Part shown: positions 55,886-64,000 of the stretch, in pieces
Numbering within the stretch: the first letter of the stretch is position 1
Layout of the letters: the number at the start of each line of letters is the position of its first letter
Assembly: GCF_000378245.1 (NCBI RefSeq)
Contig: NZ_KB899497.1
Coordinates: forward strand, 186,001-250,000
DNA length: 64,000 bases
Reading direction: 5' to 3'
Source of the DNA: Aromatoleum toluclasticum ATCC 700605
Lineage (GTDB): Bacteria; Pseudomonadota; Gammaproteobacteria; Burkholderiales; Rhodocyclaceae
Notes under the pieces: model-generated
Told to the model about the DNA's origin: nothing
The model's database searches: none
What the model saw: the letters and a program-made list of their open reading frames with translations, nothing else
Program-made: the position numbers and the translations under genes

Positions 55886-57385
55886 TCAGGCCTTGTCGCC
55901 CTGGCTGCGGGCGATCAGGAACTCGGCGAGCAGGGGGACGGGACGGCCGGTTGCGCCCTTGGCGTCGCCCGACAGCCAGGCGGTGCCGGCGATGTCGAGG
56001 TGCGCCCACTTGTACGCCTTGGTGAAGCGCGCGAGGAAGCAGGCCGCAGTGATCGTGCCGGCATAGCGCCCGCCGATGTTGGCGATGTCGGCGAAATTGC
56101 TCTTGAGCAGTTCCTGGTATTCGTCCCACAAGGGCAGCTGCCACACGCGGTCGCCGGAAGCGGTGCCGCAGTCGGTGAGCTCGCGTGCGAGTTCGTCGTC
56201 GTTGGCGAGCAGGCCGCTGGGGATCTTGCCCAGCGCGACGACGCAGGCACCGGTGAGGGTCGCGATGTCGACGACGCAGGCGGGCTTGAAGCGCTCGGCG
56301 TAGGTCAGCGCGTCGCACAGGATCAGGCGGCCTTCGGCGTCGGTGTTGAGGATCTCGATGGTCTGTCCGCTCATCGAGGTGACGACGTCGCCGGGCTTGG
56401 TGGCGCCGCCGCCGGGCATGTTCTCGGTGGTCGGGACGATGCCGACGACGTTGATCGGCAGCGCCATGCGCGCGAGCGCCTTGAAGGTGCCCAGCACGCT
56501 GGCGGCGCCGCACATGTCGAACTTCATCTCGTCCATCTCGGCGCCGGGCTTGAGCGAGATGCCGCCGGTGTCGAAGGTGATGCCCTTGCCGACGAGCACG
56601 ACGGGCTTGTCCTTGGCCTTGCCGCCCTTGTAGTGCAGGACGATGAACTTGGGCGGCTGGTGCGAGCCGCGCGCGACCGAGAGCAGGGAGCCCATGCCGA
56701 GCTTCTCCATGTCCTCGCGTTCTAGCACCTCGACCTTGAGCTTGAACTGCTTGCCGAGATCGACGGCGGTTTCGGCGAGGTGGGTCGGCGTGCAGAAGTT
56801 GCCCGGCAGGTTGCCGAGGTCTTTTGCCAGCGCCATGCCTTCGGCGATCGCCTGGCCGCGCGTGACGGCAGCCTCCATGGCGGCGGAGATCTTGTTGTGT
56901 GTTGCCAGCACGACCTTGCGCGCGCCGCGCGGCTTGTCGTCCTTCTTCCTGGACTTGGTGGCGTCGTAGCGGTAGGTGCCGTCGGCCAGTATGCGTGCGA
57001 GCTGCTGCAGCGCCCATTCGGCGTCGTGCCCGGGAAGCTCGACGTCGGCGAGGCAGACGGCGGCGTCGTGGGTGGGCGAGGCAGCGAGGGCTTTGGCGAC
57101 GGCGGCGACGGCGTCGCGCCAGGGGCGGTCGGCGAGTTCTTCCTGCTTGCCGAGGCTGACGACGAGCACACGCTCGGCGGCACAGCCCGGAAGCTCGTGC
57201 AGCGCCAGCAGCGAGCCGGCCTTTTCATCGAGATCGCCTCGTGCGATCAGGGCAGCGAGTTTGCCTTTGGCCGCCTTGTCGAGGGCGGCTGCGGCGTCGG
57301 TGAGCTTGCCTCCGGCAAATGCTCCGACGACCAGACAGCCGGTCTTGAGCTTTTCCGGGGCCCCGGTCTTTATGGTAAATTCCAT
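55886..57385 (-). CDS. pepA: Leucyl aminopeptidase (cytosol aminopeptidase)
   Basis: A 499-residue M17 aminopeptidase. The signature NTDAEGRL is present, with metal-binding motifs GKGITFDTGGISLKPG and MDEMKFDMCGAA. It removes N-terminal residues from peptides in the cytoplasm and in some bacteria also acts in DNA recombination and transcriptional control. It is divergent from lptF (108-base gap) and in an operon with holC, a gene order conserved across proteobacteria. Confidence 0.96.
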   Translation of the reverse strand: MEFTIKTGAPEKLKTGCLVVGAFAGGKLTDAAAALDKAAKGKLAALIARGDLDEKAGSLLALHELPGCAAERVLVVSLGKQEELADRPWRDAVAAVAKALAASPTHDAAVCLADVELPGHDAEWALQQLARILADGTYRYDATKSRKKDDKPRGARKVVLATHNKISAAMEAAVTRGQAIAEGMALAKDLGNLPGNFCTPTHLAETAVDLGKQFKLKVEVLEREDMEKLGMGSLLSVARGSHQPPKFIVLHYKGGKAKDKPVVLVGKGITFDTGGISLKPGAEMDEMKFDMCGAASVLGTFKALARMALPINVVGIVPTTENMPGGGATKPGDVVTSMSGQTIEILNTDAEGRLILCDALTYAERFKPACVVDIATLTGACVVALGKIPSGLLANDDELARELTDCGTASGDRVWQLPLWDEYQELLKSNFADIANIGGRYAGTITAACFLARFTKAYKWAHLDIAGTAWLSGDAKGATGRPVPLLAEFLIARSQGDKA

Positions 57386-57493
57386 GCCCTGTTCCTTTAT
57401 AAGACGCGTCGTTCCGATTGCCGCCGATTATGGCCCGTTCGCGGCAAATGCGTCAAAAACCCCGCACTCCAACGAGATCCAGGCTTTCGCGCG

Positions 57494-58573
57494 ATGATAT
57501 TCAGCCGCGCCCTCCGGCGTGAATTCTCCCAGTCGGCAGCCGGTGTGTTCGTCGCCTTGTTTGCGATCGTCATCACCGTCGTGCTGGTGCGTCTGCTCGG
57601 GCAGGCGGCCGGCGGCCGCGTCCCCCCTGACGCCGTGCTCGCGCTGATCGGCTTCGGCGCACTGACCGAGCTGCCCGTCGTGCTGTCGCTGACGTTGTTC
57701 ATTTCGGTGCTGATGCCGCTGTCGCGTTCGTACCGCGACTCGGAGATGGTCGTGTGGTTCGCCTCGGGCGTGCCGTTGACGGGATTCATCCGGCCGGTGC
57801 TGCGCTTTGCCCTGCCGTTGGTGATCGCAATCGCGGCGGCGACCCTGTTCCTGGCGCCTTGGGCGCACATGAAGAACGCCGAATTCCAGGCGCGGCTAGA
57901 TTCGCGCGACGATACGACACGCGTCGCGCCAGGGGTGTTCCGCGAGTCGGCCACGTCGCAACGCGTCTTCTTCGTCGAGATGGGGGCGGGCGAGAGCGGC
58001 AAGGTGCGCAACGTGTTCGTGAGCTCGGAACAGAACGGCCGCCTCAGCGTGATCGTGTCGTCGGAGGGGTTTCTGCAGACGGATGCCAATGGCGACCGCT
58101 TTGTCGTGCTCGAAAAGGGGCGGCGCTACGAGGGCGAACCGGGTACGACCGAGTATCGCGTGATGGAATTCGAGCGTTACAAGGTGCTGATCGAGGAGCG
58201 CAAGGTGGCGAGCACCTGGTCGCGCACGCGTGTGATTCCGACTGCGGAGCTCTTGGCTTCTCCCACGGAGCGCAATCTCGGCGAGATGGTCGGGCGCATT
58301 GGCGTGCCCGTTGCCGCGCTGCTGCTGGCCCTGATGGCGATACCCCTGTCTTTCGTGAATCCGCGTGCGGGGCGGGCCAACAACCTGATTTTCGCGATCC
58401 TGACCTATCTCGTGTATAGCAACGCGATCAGCATTTTCCAGTCCTGGGTCGGACAGGGGCGCCTGCGCTTCGAGCTGGCGGTGTTGCTGCCGCATGTGGT
58501 CGTCCTGGCACTGCTCGCGCTGATGTTCTACCGGCGGTTGGCGGTGTCGCCGTTCTGGAGGGCGCGCGCATGA
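57494..58573 (+). CDS. lptF: LPS export permease LptF
   Basis: A 359-residue inner-membrane permease of the LptB2FGC lipopolysaccharide exporter. It opens MIFSRALRREFSQSAAGVFVAL and has six hydrophobic segments split by a periplasmic beta-jellyroll domain (residues about 120-260). Its stop overlaps lptG by four bases (ATGA). The position divergent from pepA is the usual one. Confidence 0.95.
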   Translation: MIFSRALRREFSQSAAGVFVALFAIVITVVLVRLLGQAAGGRVPPDAVLALIGFGALTELPVVLSLTLFISVLMPLSRSYRDSEMVVWFASGVPLTGFIRPVLRFALPLVIAIAAATLFLAPWAHMKNAEFQARLDSRDDTTRVAPGVFRESATSQRVFFVEMGAGESGKVRNVFVSSEQNGRLSVIVSSEGFLQTDANGDRFVVLEKGRRYEGEPGTTEYRVMEFERYKVLIEERKVASTWSRTRVIPTAELLASPTERNLGEMVGRIGVPVAALLLALMAIPLSFVNPRAGRANNLIFAILTYLVYSNAISIFQSWVGQGRLRFELAVLLPHVVVLALLALMFYRRLAVSPFWRARA

Positions 58574-59649
58574 TGACGGTGCTGGGTCGCTATCTCGCCC
58601 GCGAGGTTCTCGGGGCGACCTTCACGGTGTTGATCGCCTTCCTTGGACTGTTCGCGTTTTTCGATTTCCTCAACGAACTCGATTCGGTCGGCAAGGGTGG
58701 GTACGAGCTTCATCACGCCCTGCTGTACGTCGCGATGATCCTGCCGGGGCGGGTGTATGAGCTCCTGCCGATTGCGGTGCTGATCGGGACGCTGTATTCG
58801 CTCACGACCCTTGCGCGTCATTCCGAGATCACCGTGATGCGGGCGTCGGGGATGTCGACGATGAAGCTGCTGCGCATGCTCGCGGGCATCGGGACGATCT
58901 TCGTCGTCGCGACCTTCGTCTTCGGCGAGTACATCGCGCCGCCGGCGGAGCGGGCCGCGCAGCAATGGCGCCTGACGGCGACCAATTCGACGGTTTCGAG
59001 CCAGCTCAAGTCGGGCCTGTGGGTGAAGGACGGTCCGCGTGTCGTGAATGTGCGGACGCTGCAGCCGGACCGCAGCATGGAAAAGGTGCGGATATTCGAG
59101 TTCGATGAGCGTCACGCGCTGCTGTCGGTGACCGATGCCGCAGCGGGCAGGTACTTTGCCGACGAGGGCAGCTGGCGCCTGAACGATATCCGCCAGACGC
59201 GCTTCCTGGGCGATCGCACCGAAGTCGTGGATCTGCCGGAAGTGGACTGGAAGTCGGAGCTGACGCCGGAAGTGCTGAGCGTGCTGATGGTGCTGCCGGA
59301 GCGGATGTCGGTGGCGACGCTGGTGGCCTATGTGAATCACCTGCGCGAAAACCAGCAGAACTCGGACCGCTACGAGATCGCACTGTGGAAGAAGCTGATC
59401 TATCCGTTCGCGACGCTGGTGATGATGGCGCTGGCGCTGCCGTTCGCGATGTCCCACGAGCGCATGGGCGGGGTGAGCGTGAAGGTCTTCCTCGGCGTGA
59501 TGCTGGGGGTCGGTTTCCACCTGTTGAACGGCCTGTTCTCCAACCTCGGTGTGATCAACAACTGGCATCCGGTGCTCGCTGCGGCGACGCCGAGCTTGCT
59601 GTTCGTGGTGGCGGCCGCCGGGCTGCTGCTCTGGGTCGAGCGTCGCTAA
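58570..59649 (+). CDS. lptG: LPS export permease LptG
   Basis: A 359-residue partner of LptF with the same layout: GRYLAREVLGATFTVLIAFL at the start, a periplasmic domain in the middle, and hydrophobic segments at the C-terminus. The segment LPFAMSHERMGGVSVKVFLG is conserved in LptG. Together the two permeases extract LPS from the inner membrane, driven by LptB encoded elsewhere. Confidence 0.95.
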   Translation: MMTVLGRYLAREVLGATFTVLIAFLGLFAFFDFLNELDSVGKGGYELHHALLYVAMILPGRVYELLPIAVLIGTLYSLTTLARHSEITVMRASGMSTMKLLRMLAGIGTIFVVATFVFGEYIAPPAERAAQQWRLTATNSTVSSQLKSGLWVKDGPRVVNVRTLQPDRSMEKVRIFEFDERHALLSVTDAAAGRYFADEGSWRLNDIRQTRFLGDRTEVVDLPEVDWKSELTPEVLSVLMVLPERMSVATLVAYVNHLRENQQNSDRYEIALWKKLIYPFATLVMMALALPFAMSHERMGGVSVKVFLGVMLGVGFHLLNGLFSNLGVINNWHPVLAAATPSLLFVVAAAGLLLWVERR

Positions 59650-59659
59650 CTGCTGTCCC

Positions 59660-59679
59660 GGGTGCCCGCCGGGGCACCC
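59660..59679. terminator. GC-rich hairpin between lptG and ferredoxin-NADP reductase
   Basis: Perfect arms GGGTGCCC and GGGCACCC surround a 4-base loop, 10 bases after the lptG stop and 20 bases before the convergent gene's stop. There is no T-run, so it may be a barrier to read-through or an RNA-stability element rather than a classical terminator. Confidence 0.55.
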
Positions 59680-59699
59680 GCACCCTCCGTTGGTTCGCC

Positions 59700-60476
59700 T
59701 TACCAGCCGTTTTCGACTGCGATCTGCGCCGGAGCAGCGAGCCGGCTGAGCCGGCAGTCTTTCCTCATCAGCGCGCGGTGCGTGTCGCGCACCATGTCGG
59801 GGCTGCCGCAAACCATCAGGCGCGAGTGCGCGGGCTCGATGCGCAGGCCCACGCGCGCTTCCAGTGTTCCGTCGTCCAGAAGTGCCGGGATGCGTCCGGC
59901 GAGGGCCCACGGCGCGGGTTCGCGGCTCAGCACCGGTTGGTAGACGAGGCGCTCGCCCACGTCGGCCCATAGGGGATGCCGCCGCAGTGCGTCGATTTCC
60001 TCGCGGTAAGCGAACTCCGCCGATGCGCGCACGCCATGCACGAGGACGAGGCGCTCGAAGCGCCGCCAGGTGTCCTCGTCCTGCAGGATCGACAGGAAGG
60101 GGGCGAGGCCGGTGCCGGTCGCGAGCATCCACAGGTCGCGACCGTCGGCGAAGCGGCTGGTCGTGAGGAAACCGTAGGCGCTGCGTTCGATCATGATCTC
60201 GTCGCCAGGCTCGAGCGCATCGAGCAGCGTCGTGAATTGCCCGTCCGGGACGATGATGGAATAGAACTCCAGGTGATCGTCCCACGGCGCGGAGGCAATC
60301 GAGTATGCGCGCCACACCGGGCTGCCGTTCGGCTTGCGCAGGCCGAGACGAGCGAACTGGCCGGGAACAAAGCGGAACGACGGGTCGCGTGCGAGGCGGA
60401 AGGAGAGGAGCTTCGACGTCCAGCGGCGCCGTGAGAGCAGGCGTGCGGTGCCGTGCTTTGCGTCGACAGCGATCAT
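59700..60476 (-). CDS. fpr: Ferredoxin-NADP reductase
   Basis: A 258-residue FAD enzyme exchanging electrons between NADPH and ferredoxin or flavodoxin. The FAD motif RAYSIAS and the NADP region ATGTGLAPFLSIL are visible, and the C-terminus is that of the bacterial Fpr class (VENGW). It is downstream of the small membrane-protein gene (91-base gap), behind the NsrR-like operators, so it may help supply electrons for NO detoxification or repair of damaged clusters. Confidence 0.93.
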   Translation of the reverse strand: MIAVDAKHGTARLLSRRRWTSKLLSFRLARDPSFRFVPGQFARLGLRKPNGSPVWRAYSIASAPWDDHLEFYSIIVPDGQFTTLLDALEPGDEIMIERSAYGFLTTSRFADGRDLWMLATGTGLAPFLSILQDEDTWRRFERLVLVHGVRASAEFAYREEIDALRRHPLWADVGERLVYQPVLSREPAPWALAGRIPALLDDGTLEARVGLRIEPAHSRLMVCGSPDMVRDTHRALMRKDCRLSRLAAPAQIAVENGW

Positions 60477-60567
60477 GGAAGTCCTCCTTGTGTCGGGGGC
60501 GGGCGGCGCGACCGGGTGCGGCGTGCCGATGTCACGACTTCATGCCCGCCGCGGGGATGTTCCCCGC

Positions 60568-60807
60568 TCAGCCGGCAGACATGTTTCCGAGTGCGTGGTG
60601 CGCAGCGAGCCGCACGACATAGCCGATCTTGAAGAATGCCGCGGACACGGGCAGGACAAGGTGGCCGGTAATCTGCATGCCCATGCCGAAGCGTTCGGAG
60701 AAGGGGTAGGCGACCAGGCCCGCGGCAATCATGCCGAGTCCGGACAGGACCATGGTTACGCGTCCGAGCGTGAGGGTCTGTCGGGCGTTGAGGCGGGCGG
60801 GGCGCAT
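60568..60807 (-). CDS. Small membrane protein in the NsrR-controlled unit
   Basis: A 79-residue protein with two hydrophobic segments (LGRVTMVLSGLGMIAAGLVA and ITGHLVLPVSAAFFKIGYVV). No family was recognised with confidence. The start at 60807 is supported by GGAGGAAAG 2 bases upstream of it; a longer frame to 60909 would cover the promoter. It is first in a unit with fpr, divergent from nsrR, with two NsrR-like sites between them, which points to a role in the nitric oxide response. Confidence 0.75.
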   Translation of the reverse strand: MRPARLNARQTLTLGRVTMVLSGLGMIAAGLVAYPFSERFGMGMQITGHLVLPVSAAFFKIGYVVRLAAHHALGNMSAG

Positions 60808-60870
60808 CACTTTCCTCCGGAAACATGGAATGGCGTGTGGCAGGCGGTTCGGGCCGTGGTGCCTTGGCGT

Positions 60871-60920
60871 AAGAGGAATATAAAATGAATCTTCAAAAAG
60901 AGTCAACATGGATGCATCTT
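60871..60920. promoter_or_regulatory. Two NsrR-like operators and divergent promoters
   Basis: Site 1 (60871-60893) is AAGAGGAATAT-A-AAATGAATCTT, agreeing with the NsrR pattern AAGATGCATTT-N-AAATGCATCTT at 18 of 22 positions. Site 2 (60898-60920), AAGAGTCAACA-T-GGATGCATCTT, agrees at 15 of 22. On the minus strand TTGACT (60906-60901) and TATATT (60882-60877), 18 bases apart, form a promoter that overlaps site 1; on the plus strand TATAAT at 60935 is the likely -10 of nsrR just after site 2. Confidence 0.75.
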
Positions 60921-60981
60921 TAAACCGCGCTCCGTATAATGGAATTCATAGCGCGGCCCGACGGCCGCCGCAGGAGCCGCC

Positions 60982-61419
60982 ATGCATCTGACCCAACACA
61001 CCGATTACGCCTTGCGCGTGTTGATCTATCTCGCCGTGAACGCCGACCGCCTCGTGACGATCGCGGAGGTGTCCGAGCGTTTCGGCATCTCGCGCAGTCA
61101 TCTGATGAAGATCGCGAACCACCTCGTGCGCGACGGGTTCGTCGAAGGGCTGCGGGGCAAAGGTGGCGGACTACGGCTCGCGCATGTGCCCGAGGCCGTC
61201 AATATCGGTGCGGTGGTGCGCAGCATGGAGCGCGGGATGGCGCTGGTCGAATGCTTCGGCACGGGCAGCCAGTGTCTGTTGACCCCCGACTGCAGGCTGA
61301 AGGGCGTGCTCGGTCGCGCGCTGGAGGCCTTCCTGCAGACGCTGGACAAGGTATCGCTGGCCGAGCTGGTCGACACGCCGCAGCGCGAGGTGCTCCACGT
61401 CCTGCGGCGCAGCGCATGA
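60982..61419 (+). CDS. nsrR: Nitric oxide-sensing repressor NsrR
   Basis: A 145-residue Rrf2-family repressor. The winged helix (residues 1-60, with SERFGISRSHLMKIANHL as recognition region) precedes the three cluster-binding cysteines C91, C98 and C104 (ECFGTGSQCLLTPDC). Asp8, a cluster ligand in the characterised Streptomyces NsrR, is also present. It is transcribed away from the small membrane protein/fpr unit, with operators in between, and overlaps the downstream HPP/CBS gene by 4 bases (ATGA). Confidence 0.93.
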   Translation: MHLTQHTDYALRVLIYLAVNADRLVTIAEVSERFGISRSHLMKIANHLVRDGFVEGLRGKGGGLRLAHVPEAVNIGAVVRSMERGMALVECFGTGSQCLLTPDCRLKGVLGRALEAFLQTLDKVSLAELVDTPQREVLHVLRRSA

Positions 61420-62591
61420 GCGGAGTGCTGCCGTGGCTGCGCGCCTTCATTCCCTCGGCCCATGCGGTGAGCAGGCGCGAACGGGTGGCCGGTGCGGCGG
61501 GGGCGCTGCTCGGGTTGTTCCTGAGCGAGTGGATCGGCCGCATGGCGCTCGGGCAGTCCAGCCCGTGGTTCATCGCGCCGATGGGCGCTTCGGCGGTATT
61601 GCTGTTTGCCGTGCCGTCCAGTCCGCTGGCGCAGCCGTGGTCGATCGTCGGCGGCAACCTCGTCGCTGCGCTGATTGGTGTGAGCTGTGCAAAGCTGGTC
61701 GGGCATCCGGGCATCGCGGGCGCACTGGCGGTCGCGCTCACGATTGCCGCGATGTTTCCGCTGCGCTGCCTGCATCCACCGGGGGGCGCCGTGGCGCTGA
61801 CCTGCGTGCTCGGCGGGCCGGCCGTGACTGAACTGGGCTATGGTTTCGCGTTATGGCCTGTGGGCATCGATTCGCTGTGCCTGCTCCTGATCGCGATGGT
61901 TTTCAATGCCGCGGTCGGGCGCCGCTATCCGCACCGGCATGTGGATGCATCCCGCCCGCATGGAACGGCCGATCCGGTGCCGAGTGCGCGCGTCGGCGTA
62001 ACTGCGGACGATCTGAATGCCGTCCTCGAGGCGCGTGGCGAGTGGGTGGACATCAGCAGCGACGACCTCGAGGAGATCATCGTTGCGGCCGAGGCGCGGG
62101 CTTACCGTCGTCGTTTGGGGACGATCCGCTGCGGCGACATCATGGCGACCGACGTCGTCACCGTCGCGCCCGATGCGCCGCTGGCGGAGGCATGGAGGCT
62201 GCTGGCACGCCATCGGGTGAAGGCGCTTCCGGTGGTCGCGGCGGACCGGCGACTCGCGGGCATCGTGACCCTGCACGATTTCTTCGTGCAGGGCGATGGC
62301 ATGCCGCGACCGCTTGCGAACGACGGAGCGGGGCGACGCAGCAGCGTGCGCGACGTGATGGCGGCGCGCGTCGTGACTGCACGTCCCGAGCAATCGATCG
62401 ACGAGATGGTCGGACTTTTCTCGGATGCCGGTCTGCATCATTTGCCGGTGGTCAGTGTGGCCGGCACGGTGATCGGCATGGTGACGCAGTCCGATCTCGT
62501 CGCCGCGTTGGCACGCATGCAGCTCGACGAACCGGCTGCCAATGCGCCGGCCCGCGAGCGGGCGGACGCGCGCTGGAAGATGTCCGCCTAG
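61416..62591 (+). CDS. HPP-family membrane protein with CBS domains
   Basis: A 391-residue protein. The N-terminal half has four or five hydrophobic segments including the HPP signature in RCLHPPGGAVALT. The C-terminal half carries two CBS domains (CGDIMATDVVTVAPDAPLAE and VRDVMAARVVTARPEQSIDE). HPP proteins have been linked to nitrite transport in chloroplasts and cyanobacteria; CBS domains usually bind adenylates. Coupling to nsrR by an ATGA overlap fits a role in nitrogen-oxide metabolism, but this is inference. Confidence 0.85.
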   Translation: MSGVLPWLRAFIPSAHAVSRRERVAGAAGALLGLFLSEWIGRMALGQSSPWFIAPMGASAVLLFAVPSSPLAQPWSIVGGNLVAALIGVSCAKLVGHPGIAGALAVALTIAAMFPLRCLHPPGGAVALTCVLGGPAVTELGYGFALWPVGIDSLCLLLIAMVFNAAVGRRYPHRHVDASRPHGTADPVPSARVGVTADDLNAVLEARGEWVDISSDDLEEIIVAAEARAYRRRLGTIRCGDIMATDVVTVAPDAPLAEAWRLLARHRVKALPVVAADRRLAGIVTLHDFFVQGDGMPRPLANDGAGRRSSVRDVMAARVVTARPEQSIDEMVGLFSDAGLHHLPVVSVAGTVIGMVTQSDLVAALARMQLDEPAANAPARERADARWKMSA

Positions 62592-62611
62592 GGGCCCGCA
62601 GGTACCGGGTG

Positions 62612-63859
62612 TCAGGCGGCCGGCGTGAAGGCCGGCGGCTGGGCGACGGGCTGCAGGGTGCGCAGCTGCCAGGCGCACAGGAGGGCCAGCGCGGCGCACA
62701 GGATCAGCGCGGCCGTCACGCCGGGCCATGCGGCGAATTCCCACGCGAGGCCGGAGAGCGTGCCGATGATGCTCGCGCCGAGGTAGTAGCTGCACAGGTA
62801 GAGCGCGGTCGCGAGGGCGCGCCGTTCGCCGGACCGGCGCCCGACCCAGCCGCTGGCCGTGGTGTGGGCGCCGAAATAGCCGAAGGTGAAGACGGCGACG
62901 CCGGCGACGATCGCTGCGAGGTGCTCGACGAGGGCGATCGCGAGGCCCGCGCCGCAGGCGAGGATCATGATCCACAGCAGCGCCCGGCGGCCGATGCGGT
63001 CGACCAGACGCCCGGTCCACGCAGACGACAGGGTGCCGACCATGTACAGCAGGAAAACCGCGCCGATGGCAGTCTGGCCGAGCGAGAAGGGAGCGGCGTG
63101 GAGCCGGAAGCCGAGGTAGTTGTAGAGGCTGGTGAAGGCGCCCATCATCAGGAAGGCGATCGCGAAGAGGCGGCGCAGCCCGCTGTCGGCAAGCAGCGTG
63201 GCGATATCGCCGAATACCCGTGAGGGCAGGGCGGCCCGTGCGCGGAAGCGATGCGAAGGCGGCAGGCAGCGCCAGAAGACGAGGGTCGCGACGAGTCCGA
63301 GCACGCCCAGTGCCGCTGCGGCGATGCGCCACGAGCTCCAGTCCGTGAGACCGGCGACGAGGAAGCGCCCGCTCATGCCGCCCAATGCGTTGCCGGCGAT
63401 GTAGAGGCCCATTGCACGGCCCTGCGCGCTCGGCGCGATTTCCTCGCCCAGCCAGGCCATCGCCGAGGCCGGGAGGCCGGCGAGGACTGCCCCCATCAGC
63501 ATCCGCAGGACGAGCAGCTGGCTGAAGTCGGCCGCGATGGCGGTCGCGAACGCGATCACGGTCGCGAGTGCGAGCGAAACCTTCATCAGGCGCTGGCGGC
63601 CATAGCGGTCGGACAGCACGCTCGCGGGCAGGAGCATCAGCGCCAGCGCGGCGGTGCCCAGCGAGACGGACAGGCTCGCGGTGGTCGGTGCGACGCCGAA
63701 GTCGGCGGCGAGGCGGGGGAGAATCGGTTGCGTCGCATACAGCAGCGCGAAGGTCGTGAAGCCGCCCAGGAACATCGCGAGGTTGGCGCGGCGGAAGGCC
63801 GGGGTGCCGGCTTCGATCGGGGCGGAGGGGGCGGCAGGGAGTGGGGCAGGGGCTGGCAT
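62612..63859 (-). CDS. MFS transporter (YnfM-like)
   Basis: About 415 residues with twelve hydrophobic segments. The family loop SDRYGRQRLMKVSLALA follows segment 2, and GRLVDRIGRRALLW is its repeat in the second half. It resembles YnfM/arabinose-efflux-like exporters of unknown substrate. The start at 63859 is preferred over a GTG at 63886 because the latter lies inside a perfect palindrome that is probably an operator. A divergent regulator gene is likely just beyond the window edge. Confidence 0.85.
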   Translation of the reverse strand: MPAPAPLPAAPSAPIEAGTPAFRRANLAMFLGGFTTFALLYATQPILPRLAADFGVAPTTASLSVSLGTAALALMLLPASVLSDRYGRQRLMKVSLALATVIAFATAIAADFSQLLVLRMLMGAVLAGLPASAMAWLGEEIAPSAQGRAMGLYIAGNALGGMSGRFLVAGLTDWSSWRIAAAALGVLGLVATLVFWRCLPPSHRFRARAALPSRVFGDIATLLADSGLRRLFAIAFLMMGAFTSLYNYLGFRLHAAPFSLGQTAIGAVFLLYMVGTLSSAWTGRLVDRIGRRALLWIMILACGAGLAIALVEHLAAIVAGVAVFTFGYFGAHTTASGWVGRRSGERRALATALYLCSYYLGASIIGTLSGLAWEFAAWPGVTAALILCAALALLCAWQLRTLQPVAQPPAFTPAA

Positions 63860-63882
63860 CGTCGTGCGGATCGGTGAGCTGA

Positions 63883-63901
63883 TCACTGAGTTGATCAGTG
63901 A
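63883..63901. promoter_or_regulatory. Palindromic operator candidate upstream of MFS gene
   Basis: Perfect arms TCACTGA and TCAGTGA with a 5-base spacer lie 24 bases upstream of the MFS start. The last 100 bases of the window are A/T-richer and hold no gene start I can confirm; they look like the promoter region of a divergent gene outside the window. Confidence 0.5.
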
Positions 63902-64000
63902 GCGGTCGCTGGCTACGCTGCGGCCCGTGACTGAATGCTAGGTTGCGGGTTATGCATACGTCCAATATATTTGAAGCGATCAATAAATCTATAAAACAGA

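Noticed and set aside
63886-63888. GTG start for the MFS gene at 63886.
   Set aside because: It falls inside the perfect palindrome 63883-63901 and has no RBS; the ATG at 63859 is more plausible.

Overview
The window is high-GC bacterial chromosome with short intergenic gaps, ATGA/TGATG gene overlaps and conserved housekeeping genes (valS, holC, pepA, lptF/lptG, moaC, kup). The gene set points to a respiratory, probably denitrifying, metabolically versatile betaproteobacterium of the Azoarcus/Aromatoleum/Thauera type (Rhodocyclales). It includes an AorABCD-type tungsten aldehyde oxidoreductase with tungstate transport genes, a PedABC/PedF-type PQQ-alcohol accessory cluster, NsrR with flavohaemoglobin, and an MtrAB-type outer-membrane electron conduit. 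The genus is an inference from gene content only.

Layout. 1-290: truncated end of a RelE-type toxin and unrecognised remnants. 0.3-4.1 kb: SNF2/SWIM helicase and an Lrp/AsnC regulator. 4.3-11.1 kb: an almost complete anaerobic-type lysine degradation operon (kamA, kdd, a P-loop reactivase-like gene, kamD, kamE, kal, kce), with a perfect palindrome between it and the divergent Lrp-type gene. 11.3-19.2 kb: hmp behind an NsrR-like operator, HD hydrolase, Kup, a YcgR/PilZ protein, an unknown protein, arginase and an EamA transporter. 19.2-33.5 kb: alcohol/aldehyde region with a degenerate sigma-54 activator-like protein, aldehyde dehydrogenase, a DUF779 protein missing its Cys segment, two ABC systems of the PQQ-alcohol-dehydrogenase-associated kind, a MxaJ/XoxJ-like binding protein, cytochrome c-550 PedF and an intact sigma-54 activator. 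33.6-41.0 kb: tungsten aldehyde oxidoreductase genes aorABCD, a phosphotransferase-fold protein and tungstate transporter genes tupBC without tupA. 41.0-45.3 kb: LysR regulator, NmrA-type oxidoreductase, cytochrome b561, YceI, CDGSH protein and a secreted protein. 45.5-49.3 kb: monohaem cytochrome, decahaem cytochrome and MtrB/PioB-type porin. 49.4-64 kb: moaC, a BepA-like protease, tusA, valS, a REP-like palindrome, holC, pepA, lptFG, ferredoxin-NADP reductase, a small membrane protein, nsrR, an HPP/CBS protein and an MFS transporter.

How the genes fit together. The stretch 19-41 kb reads as one physiological theme: alcohols are oxidised in the periplasm (dehydrogenase itself not in this window) with PedF as electron acceptor, and the aldehydes are oxidised by the NAD-dependent aldehyde dehydrogenase or by the tungsten enzyme. 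I find -24/-12 (sigma-54) promoter matches in front of four of these units (21042, 23266, 31266 on the minus strand, 33538), and an intact sigma-54 activator gene lies among them. A distinctive nested palindrome built on TGGAGCA-N2-TGCTCCA occurs at 23189-23224 and 29788-29833 and may be the activator's enhancer. A second regulon is visible for nitric oxide: nsrR, the divergent small membrane protein/ferredoxin-NADP reductase unit, and hmp 50 kb away all carry NsrR-like operators.

I saw no rRNA, convincing tRNA, CRISPR array or insertion sequence. All family assignments are by reading the translated sequence; no database search was run.
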